Origin: a virus | Strand: one strand, 5' to 3' | DNA: 34,383 nucleotides | Virus record (IMG/VR): IMGVR_UViG_3300042430_001133 | Coordinates: 1 to 34,383 of that record | Part shown: positions 22,878 to 29,034 of the stretch, piece by piece | Numbering within the stretch: position 1 is the stretch's first letter | How the letters are laid out: each line of letters begins with the position of its first letter | Translations under genes and position numbers: made by a program | Notes under the pieces: model-generated | The model's input: the letters and a program-made list of their open reading frames with translations, nothing else | The model's database searches: none | Told to the model about the DNA's origin: nothing

Positions 22878-23738
22878 TTATTGTTCTTTCTTCTTGTTGT
22901 TCTCGATCGCCTTTGCCATAACGTCTGTGTACCAACGTTCGGCAGGAGTTAGACGATCGCGAAGTTCTGTCTGATACACAGCCTTGAGTGCGATCAGCGC
23001 AGACGATTCAACCTCGCGCCACGTACGACCTGTGATCTCTGGGTTCGCCTCGACCTTGTCTGTATACTTGAGTCCTTCCGCGGCTTCGTAGTGATCTGCG
23101 TAGATATGCAATGATCCAACGTGATGTGAATATGTACCCGGTTCGATCTGCAAAATAGAACAGATCGCAAGCTGCGCACGTGAGAACTGAAAGAAATCGT
23201 AAGCTGCGCCAAGCCACACATCGTTTGATCGCATGTACACACTCATGTTGAGCTTGTTCTTGCGGATACGGAACTGGTGTAGCACTGTGCACGGATAGTC
23301 ACGCTTGTTTTCTTGTGTATCGAGCTGTGGACTCCACATTGTGATTACGCCCTGACGGGTATCTGGGTCGCGCTTGAGACGCTCGATGATGATCTCATAT
23401 TGACCTTTTGTCCGCGTACCGTATGAGCCGTGGAACATTCCGTCATCTTCGATGTAGTTCTTAAACTGTGGGCCGATGTCAATTACGAGTTCAGGAATAC
23501 TTACGCCTGAGAGCAACTGCAGCGCCTCAACAGCACCGATACCTGAGACGGGGTTACGGTTCACATTGAGTGGAAGTGCCGCACGAATATCGTGGATATG
23601 AATTGTCGCGTCTTCAATCTCACGCGTCTTCATTCCACGAGGTGCAACCTCTTCGCCATGCTTAAGAACATGCTGGACAAGATCAACATAGCCGTTTACG
23701 CCGTCTTGAATCTCAATTGTCTTTATGGAAGTATCCAC
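22878..23738 (-). CDS. Thymidylate synthase-family enzyme, probable dCMP (hydroxy)methylase
   Basis: 286 residues of the thymidylate synthase fold. Seen: FHGSYGTR (folate/active-site loop); DPDTRQGVITMW (phosphate-binding arginine strand); DYPCTVLHQF with catalytic C150; YMRSNDVWLGAAYD (170 RSND, D181); and GSLHIYADHYEAA with H211 and Y213. In dUMP-specific synthases the residue after the LGxPF block is Asn (E. coli N177); here it is D181. Asn-to-Asp at this site is known to switch substrate to dCMP and is the natural residue in T4 dCMP hydroxymethylase and MilA. The PCH triplet is PCT here. Product could be hydroxymethyl- or methyl-dCMP. Start GTG at 23738 with AAGGAG. It overlaps the kinase gene by 16 nt. 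Confidence 0.8.
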   Translation of the reverse strand: MDTSIKTIEIQDGVNGYVDLVQHVLKHGEEVAPRGMKTREIEDATIHIHDIRAALPLNVNRNPVSGIGAVEALQLLSGVSIPELVIDIGPQFKNYIEDDGMFHGSYGTRTKGQYEIIIERLKRDPDTRQGVITMWSPQLDTQENKRDYPCTVLHQFRIRKNKLNMSVYMRSNDVWLGAAYDFFQFSRAQLAICSILQIEPGTYSHHVGSLHIYADHYEAAEGLKYTDKVEANPEITGRTWREVESSALIALKAVYQTELRDRLTPAERWYTDVMAKAIENNKKKEQ

Positions 23739-24721
23739 GGGTCTCCTTCTGTAGTTTCTTTATTTGCAAATCTTTCAAGTGCAAGTCCGTACTCTACCCG
23801 GTCATGGTGATGAAACCGGCGAACATACTGCGGGTGAGGTGCAACGACAATGTCTGCAGAACTTACTCCAGAGCGGAGTAGACGCTTCTCGGCCATTCGA
23901 CCAAGCGCGACAATCTGCGGCTGCCCCAGTGCCATCCACAGTTCAATGAATCTCATGTTCTTGACGTCATCAGAGTTTACAACTCCTACCTCACGCCAGA
24001 GTGTCTCGGGTAGCGCCGATAATAGGTAGTCGCCAGAGTTTCCGTTATACGGCATGAACGGAAGTATTGTGCCGTCTTTGTTGATGCGATCATCGCCAAC
24101 GAGGAGAGCCTTTGGCTTTACAGCTCCGATGTACTCTGGAAACTCGCGGAGAAACTCAGCGGCATATACCCGCTTTGTCGCGATCTCGATGAGCGCGGCT
24201 GCAAGATTCGGTATCTCGTCCATGCTGTCCGGCTGCGGCGTAATTGTTCCGGCAAGACCGTGGGTAGATTTAGCAGCTGTCGCGTATAGCCCAATGATTG
24301 TTTCCAGATCTTGTTCAGTTACATAGTCATCGCCACGCCCTCTCAGACGCATCTGGATGACATCTAAGGGCTGGTAAAGCCAGAATTGGGATACTCCACG
24401 GGACGCCAAAACCATCTCAACCCAACGCCACCCAGGGATACCAAGCAGTCCGTAGTTATCGTTTATACAGGTGTGAGGACGCTTGAGCGGTGCATATGTC
24501 GCCTCGCCCCAGTGCCAGCGATCCGCCACCCAGTATTCATTTAAGAAGTCAGTATTTTCAATGCTGGCGCCGTACTCGTTTAGCACCCAAAGGCGAGATT
24601 CTTCTTGGGGACGACCTTGATGAATTGTGCGCACAGGTCCGCGTTCTTCGAGCTGTCGCGCAATCTCTGCGCATAGAGAACTTTTTCCAGAGGCGTCTGT
24701 GCCTTCTACTGCGATAAACAT
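23723..24721 (-). CDS. dNMP (thymidylate-like) kinase fused to uracil-DNA-glycosylase-like domain
   Basis: 332 residues, two domains. Residues 1-195: MFIAVEGTDASGKSS P-loop (7-14), DRW at 67-69 and an RLRGRGDD lid, as in thymidylate kinase-like P-loop enzymes that phosphorylate dNMPs. Residues 203-332: ALLVGDDRINKDG...PFMPYNGNSGDYLL, VALGRMAEKRLL and a VVAPHPQ motif (H286). This order (VG, PF, G..G..LL, LG..A, HP) matches the uracil-DNA-glycosylase superfamily fold, with the first catalytic motif altered. It precedes the thymidylate-synthase homologue, so the kinase may take that enzyme's nucleotide to the diphosphate. The purpose of the second domain is unknown: base excision or nucleotide sensing. 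It is led by an extended -10 promoter. Confidence 0.75.
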   Translation of the reverse strand: MFIAVEGTDASGKSSLCAEIARQLEERGPVRTIHQGRPQEESRLWVLNEYGASIENTDFLNEYWVADRWHWGEATYAPLKRPHTCINDNYGLLGIPGWRWVEMVLASRGVSQFWLYQPLDVIQMRLRGRGDDYVTEQDLETIIGLYATAAKSTHGLAGTITPQPDSMDEIPNLAAALIEIATKRVYAAEFLREFPEYIGAVKPKALLVGDDRINKDGTILPFMPYNGNSGDYLLSALPETLWREVGVVNSDDVKNMRFIELWMALGQPQIVALGRMAEKRLLRSGVSSADIVVAPHPQYVRRFHHHDRVEYGLALERFANKETTEGDPWILP

Positions 24722-24751
24722 GTCTGTCGTCCTTTGGTCATTGTGGGTACT

Positions 24752-24760
24752 ACTATAACA
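24752..24760 (-). promoter_or_regulatory. Extended -10 promoter (TGTTATAGT) for the nucleotide/replication operon
   Basis: TGTTATAGT on the - strand, the same TGnTATAGT form as at 19867, with a leader of about 24 nt before the ATG at 24721, which has AAGGA. No -35 was found. Confidence 0.5.
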
Positions 24761-24776
24761 ATAAGTCGCCTTTGAT

Positions 24777-25262
24777 TTAGGGAATCATTTCTATTTTATA
24801 GATCGACTCAATTCCTTTATCTACCTGTGCAGATTCTTCAAGAAGTCTTTGCGCAACATTTGTTAGGTAGCGTGCGCCAGCATTGTCATACTTATACAGC
24901 GCCTCGAGCACAGCACCTGGATCTTCACTTACCTGCGCCCAGTAGCGATCTTTCTCTGGAAAGATAAGTCCAGCCTCGAGCCGTGGACCGCAGTCAGGGC
25001 AGGGCACAGCGTCTTGCTTGATCTCACTTGCTGGAATTTCTTGAAGACCGTATCGCTTAACTAGATGGCAGGCCGCGCCGTGAAAAGTAACGGATACGCC
25101 AACTCGAGAAAGTATGTACGCTCCGTTTTCTGTTCTATATAGCTCGAATTCGATCCAGCGCGTAGAACCGCTCTTCCATGAAGACGATTTGCCTAGTAAC
25201 TTTCCGTTAAACTGAAGCGTGCGTGAGCCATCTTTTACTTGAATCATTGGTCTATTTTCCAT
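24777..25262 (-). CDS. Hypothetical phage protein with zinc-binding cysteines
   Basis: 161 residues, family not recognised. The N-terminal half is beta-rich (MIQVKDGSRTLQFNGKLLGK, RWIEFELYRTENGAYILSRVGVS). A possible zinc group follows: HGAACHLVKRYG and, about 20 residues later, CPDCGPRL. The C-terminal third is helical (GAVLEALYKYDNAGARYLTNVAQRLLEE). The Cys/His arrangement looks like a short zinc-ribbon placed in a beta sandwich, perhaps nucleic-acid binding. It lies between a small coiled-coil protein and the kinase gene, with 46 nt before it and a promoter after it. The function cannot be stated. Confidence 0.6.
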   Translation of the reverse strand: MENRPMIQVKDGSRTLQFNGKLLGKSSSWKSGSTRWIEFELYRTENGAYILSRVGVSVTFHGAACHLVKRYGLQEIPASEIKQDAVPCPDCGPRLEAGLIFPEKDRYWAQVSEDPGAVLEALYKYDNAGARYLTNVAQRLLEESAQVDKGIESIYKIEMIP

Positions 25263-25308
25263 CTCTGTGTGCTTGTGTCAATAATATCAACAACTAAAAA
25301 TAATGATG

Positions 25309-25476
25309 TTACTTCTTCATCTGTGCAATTTGGTCTTGAAGTGTGCGGACTGTCGCCTTAAGAATAGCGTTATCTCTGGCGTAGTTTGCCACCTGAATAC
25401 TTAGCTCGTTTATGATCAACATCGGGCTGAGATCAGAAGGTATATCTTGTGCTGTTATTGGTGCAGGATTGCTCAT
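25309..25476 (-). CDS. Small coiled-coil protein (55 residues)
   Basis: 55-residue gene that starts at an ATG directly after the stop of the double 2OG oxygenase (TAAATG). Residues 1-18 are Pro-rich (SNPAPITAQDIPSDLSP). Residues 19-55 form a single heptad-patterned helix (MLIINELSIQV, NAILKATVRTLQDQI). Such short N-flexible, C-coiled-coil proteins are frequent in phage early operons with unknown function. The tight junction and even codon use favour a real gene. The 46 nt following (25263-25308) are AT-rich and hold only weak -10-like hexamers. Confidence 0.65.
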   Translation of the reverse strand: MSNPAPITAQDIPSDLSPMLIINELSIQVANYARDNAILKATVRTLQDQIAQMKK

Positions 25477-26826
25477 TTATATTCCGTTCGACGTTGACTC
25501 GATGTAGTTATACCAGCGAACAGCCGCGTATCGTGTGCCAGTGACAACGGGGTCTACGCGGTGCATGTTCTGAAATCCTGAACTAAACAAGACTATTTTT
25601 CCAGCCTCTCGCTTGATTGGTAGGTTGAAGTGTTGAAAATGCAGATCTCCACCGGTGTAGTCATCGTTGAGAAGCGCAGATACTGATAAGACGCGCTGGA
25701 ACTCAAAGCAATCATCAACGTGGTTATGAAATGATCCGCCACGCTCGTACCTGGTGATCTGCCAGTTATATGACTTAAGTCGAGGCACGTTGTACATTGC
25801 CCTAAAGTCTTCGACCATCGGCGCGATACCGGCCTCGAGACTTTCATACAGTCTTCGGATTGGATCGTGCGGATGGCAGCTTAGCTGCGTCTCATTGATG
25901 AACTTTACGTAGCAAGTTCGTGCATTATAGTTTACAGCAGCCTCACGCTTGTCATCGAGTACCTGTGCAGGCTCCCACTGACGAAAACATGAGTTTTGCG
26001 CAAGACCTCGAAGAAGATTGGCAGCTTCCTTTGTTGTCCTGTACGCGACAATTCCAGGTGCAAGAACCTCGCGGTCAACAATGGGTATATCAACAAGCTC
26101 AACCGGATCATCAACATAGTCACCAAGGATCTGGTCATAGAGAGACAAGACACCTGAGTACTCGTGACAACTGCATGTTGGCTGTTTTACTGGAGGATCT
26201 GGTAGAGGTATGTACCTGTTGCGATTGAAAAATCTAATGTCGCCGTCACTTCCATACCTTCCAATACTCTTTGGGCTTTTCTGAATCCAATGATCTGGAC
26301 GGGTAAAGTGCAAGAAAAGAACAGTTGTAAACCGCTCTTTACTCAATGTCGGGAACGGTGGTCGCGCGTGAATATGTTGTTGACCAGCAAATATAATAGC
26401 CTCGTTGTCGTGCTGCTCATATTCATTGCCTTCTACAATTAAGTTCCAGTTGGCTGTGTTCTCAATCGTGATGTCAATTGTTGTCTGTGTACCGTTCTGG
26501 TCAGTATGTGGCCATAGGTGCGGGACGCACCCGTCAACTGACTGATATCTTGTTGCAAAGAAGTAGGCCTTCTTTAGCGAGTCATCATTGAACAACTCCC
26601 TGGCGCGTTTGATCATGTATTCTTCAATATCCTGCGAAAATGACACAGGCGATTCCCAGCGGCCGATCATTGTGTGATACTGAAGTGGACCGCCCGGGCC
26701 CATCTTTAGGTTGTTTACAGTTTCTTTTACGCGAGCAAACATCTCGTCTGAAAAGAAAGACTTGATTACAACAGGCTCACTTATTAGTGGATCTGGAAGA
26801 TCAAACTGAATTTGTCCGTTGCGCAT
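25477..26826 (-). CDS. Tandem double-domain 2-oxoglutarate/Fe(II) oxygenase
   Basis: 449 residues from the ATG at 26826, which follows the upstream stop; the longer frame begins with TTG at 26859 and overlaps. Two oxygenase domains lie in one chain. N-terminal: H107-x-D109 (WPHTDQN), distal His H151 or H153 (in QQHIHAR) and R165. C-terminal: LAPGIVAYRTT (the family entry motif) at about 256, then H369-x-D371 (NHVDD), LNDDYTGGDLHF, H422 (NMHRV) and R432. Both carry a full iron triad and a candidate 2-oxoglutarate Arg. A Cys-containing linker (PTCSCHE) joins them. The C-terminal domain is closest to the five-gene oxygenase family at the left end. It could hydroxylate two sites, or one half may bind substrate. 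Confidence 0.85.
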   Translation of the reverse strand: MRNGQIQFDLPDPLISEPVVIKSFFSDEMFARVKETVNNLKMGPGGPLQYHTMIGRWESPVSFSQDIEEYMIKRARELFNDDSLKKAYFFATRYQSVDGCVPHLWPHTDQNGTQTTIDITIENTANWNLIVEGNEYEQHDNEAIIFAGQQHIHARPPFPTLSKERFTTVLFLHFTRPDHWIQKSPKSIGRYGSDGDIRFFNRNRYIPLPDPPVKQPTCSCHEYSGVLSLYDQILGDYVDDPVELVDIPIVDREVLAPGIVAYRTTKEAANLLRGLAQNSCFRQWEPAQVLDDKREAAVNYNARTCYVKFINETQLSCHPHDPIRRLYESLEAGIAPMVEDFRAMYNVPRLKSYNWQITRYERGGSFHNHVDDCFEFQRVLSVSALLNDDYTGGDLHFQHFNLPIKREAGKIVLFSSGFQNMHRVDPVVTGTRYAAVRWYNYIESTSNGI

Positions 26827-26827
26827 G

Positions 26828-27067
26828 TTACCACTTGCCAAGTGGACATTTTGCTCCAAGAAGTTTGGTCTTCATGTTCATAAAACATCCGCATTCTCGG
26901 CATTGTTTTGTGAGTGTAATTAGACGGTCACATTGGACGCAGATATCCATACGAGAGTTAGAAAGGTCTTCATTTGCGCGTGGAACATGCGGATTAAAGA
27001 AATCAAGCGGAGTTACATTGTCTCCGTATTTCTCCTTAAATTGCTCCCACCGTGACTTTGGCTTCAT
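26828..27067 (-). CDS. Phage zinc-ribbon protein of the DUF6171 type
   Basis: 79 residues. Seen: CVQCDRL and CRECGCFMNMKTKLLGAKCPLGKW at the C-terminus, the conserved signature of DUF6171-type phage proteins (two CxxC pairs plus a terminal CPLGKW). The N-terminal half (WEQFKEKYGDNVTPLDFFNPH) is a short helix with a Pro-rich turn that is often conserved. A single zinc is the likely ligand. The molecular role is unknown. It shares one nucleotide with the gene before it and lies directly before the double oxygenase, 1 nt away, which suggests the two are co-expressed. Confidence 0.75.
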   Translation of the reverse strand: MKPKSRWEQFKEKYGDNVTPLDFFNPHVPRANEDLSNSRMDICVQCDRLITLTKQCRECGCFMNMKTKLLGAKCPLGKW

Positions 27068-27492
27068 CAGACAACCCGTCCCATTCCGTCAATTCGACGT
27101 TCAACGCCGTTGATCGTCTGCATGATGTAAAAGCCTTCATCGTCGTGCTTCCAGCCTGTCGCAACCTGCCTACTTCGCTCGCGAGTTATACGAATCGCCT
27201 TAGCCTCACTAAGAAGTACAGCCGTAAACAGCTCGTTGAGAATAAGTTCAGTTATGCCATTCTCGTCTTCAACGCCGTACTCATCAGTGGCGCGAACGAT
27301 CTCAACCTCGTTTCCGTCGATTACCTCAGTAAACGAAGAGTATGTTGGATTTGTGAGAAAGAACGCACCCGCTGAAGGAGAGAATGCGTCTGCGTAGACG
27401 ACGTCTCCGTCAATGACAAACGCAATAGCGATGCCAGTCTGCTGCCCGTCGCGCTCAAGTGAATATATAACGTCTTGTGTAGTTAGTCTCAT
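27067..27492 (-). CDS. Hypothetical protein, alpha/beta
   Basis: 141 residues, family not recognised. Alternating beta strands in the first half (AIAFVIDGDVVYADAF, GAFFLTNPTYSSF, NEVEIVRATDEYGVE) and a helix-rich middle (ELILNELFTAVLLSEAKAIRI) before a last Gly-rich turn. There is no signal peptide, membrane helix or Cys. It is the first gene after the tail cluster in the leftward direction and starts 39 nt beyond the tail gene's stop. It may be a tail-associated accessory or the first gene of the small-protein operon. Transcription could come from read-through or from an unrecognised promoter in this gap. Confidence 0.6.
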   Translation of the reverse strand: MRLTTQDVIYSLERDGQQTGIAIAFVIDGDVVYADAFSPSAGAFFLTNPTYSSFTEVIDGNEVEIVRATDEYGVEDENGITELILNELFTAVLLSEAKAIRITRERSRQVATGWKHDDEGFYIMQTINGVERRIDGMGRVV

Positions 27493-27515
27493 GATGCTTA
27501 ATTTATCATCTAATC

Positions 27516-27537
27516 AAGTAAAAAAGCGAACTCACTT
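27516..27537 (-). terminator. Candidate terminator at the end of the tail gene cluster
   Basis: An AAGT...ACTT outer stem encloses a GAG-TTCG-CTT mini-hairpin with a UUCG tetraloop and a six-T run on the - strand. It overlaps the tail gene's stop codon. The stem is short and asymmetric, so it would be only a modest terminator separating tail and early genes. Confidence 0.35.
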
Positions 27538-29034
27538 AAATGTTGGCGGTGCTGTTACCGGCGGTGTCACTGGAGGAACTACCGGAGGAACTACCGGAGG
27601 AACTACCGGAGGAACTACAGGAGGAACTACAGGAGCGACAACAGGAGCAGGTGATGTGCACGTAGCGCCAGACGCCAGCGGACTTACACACTCGCCGACA
27701 TATGTACAGCTGTTGAATCCGATGTCACCAGGGTTGCAATACTTGTTGCTTGGGGCGACCGGTGCTGTCACAGGCGCTGTTACTGGCGCAGTTACTGGCG
27801 CAGTTACTGGCGCAGTTACCGGAGGATAGGTCATTGTTGAGCAGCCTGCGCCAGTTCCGTATCCGCAGTCGCCGTTGTTGTAGCAGCCTTCAAGGTTGGA
27901 GATGACGTTGGCAGGTGAGCAGATGTTAAACGGTTCTGGGGTAACCGGAGCTGTAACAGGCGCTGTTACCGGTGCTGTTACCGGTGCTGTCACAGGTGAA
28001 GCTGGTGTACACGAGGCACCGCTCGCGCCTACTTTACATTCACCAACATCATAGCATTCGTAAAATCCAATATCTCCTGGGTTGCATAAGTTATACGTAA
28101 CAACTACAGGTGACACCGGAGGTGTGACAGGTGACACTGGAGAAGATCCGCAGAGAGTGAGACAGTACTGCGTTGTTGTTCCCGCTTGATCTGTAATGTT
28201 GCAGTACAGCGTTGTGCCGTCATACGAGAGTGCGTATGTATTTGTATCGTTCTGCGCATCAAACCTGATACCGCCAGGAACAAGTTCTGTTTGATTTCCA
28301 GCCGCGTTATATGCAATCAGTCCGTCATATGTCAAGACAGAGACGTTTCCAGGATAGACACCGCCTGTAGGACCAACAATCAACGCGCCAGCAACCGCTG
28401 ATGTGTACGCGGCATCTCCAAGGTTGCCGATATACATATAACCAAGAAAACTTCCACCTGTGAACAAAGTGTCACCGACAATTGTCCAGCCGGCGATTGA
28501 ACTTCCTGTACCGCCAAAACCTTGACCAATCTGGATATCGATACCGGTGAGAGTTCCTACAGTGATGTTTCCAGCGTCAAGATTGGACACAGTGATGATG
28601 CTTGCATCAATACTTCCAGCGGTAATCTTGTTGGCGCTGACGCTCGCAATTGCGTGATCACCAAGTTCATTTGGCTGCCAGCCGGTGCCGGTCCAACGAT
28701 AAATTCTATTGTCATCGTCGGTGTCAAACCAAAGATCTCCAACCGCCGTGGCTGTTGGCGACTCTGGTTGATGAAACGCCTTGTTTTTTCCATTGGCTGT
28801 AGTTACAGCATTTGAGATGTCTGTTGATACGTCGTTCCCAAGTTTTGGACCAGTGACAGCGCCGTCTGCTAGTTCAATGGGCGTTACTGCGCCTTTTTCA
28901 ATTGCCCGTGAGGGTACAGACCGTGTCTGAATCTGCGTAGGTACAGATCTTTTTTGAAGAAGTCGAAGACGACTGTCCATCGATGTGACAAGTTTTCCGA
29001 CTGTCCGTAAACTTCTACGACGTATGCTAGCCAC
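27532..29034 (-). CDS. Tail/receptor-type protein with three Cys modules and PVT-repeat linkers
   Basis: About 500 residues, GTG start at 29034; the longer frame begins with TTG at 29043 and has no better site. Three parts. Residues 1-95 have VTxxKLGxDVS-type repeats typical of tail proteins. Residues 96-295 are a Gly/Thr-rich beta region (GDLWFDTDDDNRIYRW, SANKITAGSIDASII, ITVGTLTGIDIQIG), like tail-fibre shafts. Residues 297-500 hold three modules of four cysteines (C317/327/333/342, C372/384/390/398, C433/443/449/459), each C-x9-11-C-x5-C-x7-9-C, joined by PVTA and PVVPP repeats. The last part looks like small disulphide domains on stiff linkers. It comes after the Gp37-like and distal-tail genes, so it is probably on the tail tip. 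It may bind the host envelope. Confidence 0.75.
   Translation of the reverse strand: MASIRRRSLRTVGKLVTSMDSRLRLLQKRSVPTQIQTRSVPSRAIEKGAVTPIELADGAVTGPKLGNDVSTDISNAVTTANGKNKAFHQPESPTATAVGDLWFDTDDDNRIYRWTGTGWQPNELGDHAIASVSANKITAGSIDASIITVSNLDAGNITVGTLTGIDIQIGQGFGGTGSSIAGWTIVGDTLFTGGSFLGYMYIGNLGDAAYTSAVAGALIVGPTGGVYPGNVSVLTYDGLIAYNAAGNQTELVPGGIRFDAQNDTNTYALSYDGTTLYCNITDQAGTTTQYCLTLCGSSPVSPVTPPVSPVVVTYNLCNPGDIGFYECYDVGECKVGASGASCTPASPVTAPVTAPVTAPVTAPVTPEPFNICSPANVISNLEGCYNNGDCGYGTGAGCSTMTYPPVTAPVTAPVTAPVTAPVTAPVAPSNKYCNPGDIGFNSCTYVGECVSPLASGATCTSPAPVVAPVVPPVVPPVVPPVVPPVVPPVTPPVTAPPTFK
27544..27999 (-). repeat. PVTA/PVVPP coding repeats in the tail protein
   Basis: Three tracts of 12-nt tandem repeats: 27937-27999 (PVTA), 27754-27825 (PVTA) and 27544-27648 (PVVPP/PVTP). 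They lie between the cysteine modules. The DNA repeat unit is imperfect, so expansion or contraction between relatives is expected. Confidence 0.85.

Noticed and set aside
22878-23738. Ordinary thymidylate synthase call
   Set aside because: Asp replaces the dUMP-selecting Asn, so I prefer dCMP (hydroxy)methylase; ordinary ThyA function stays possible only if dUMP activity is shown.
27413-27829. Gly/Thr-rich reading frame on the + strand
   Set aside because: It is the antisense image of the PVTA repeats in the tail gene.
27544-27999. CRISPR-like or minisatellite array
   Set aside because: The 12-nt repeats stay in frame and encode PVTA/PVVPP linkers; there are no spacers.
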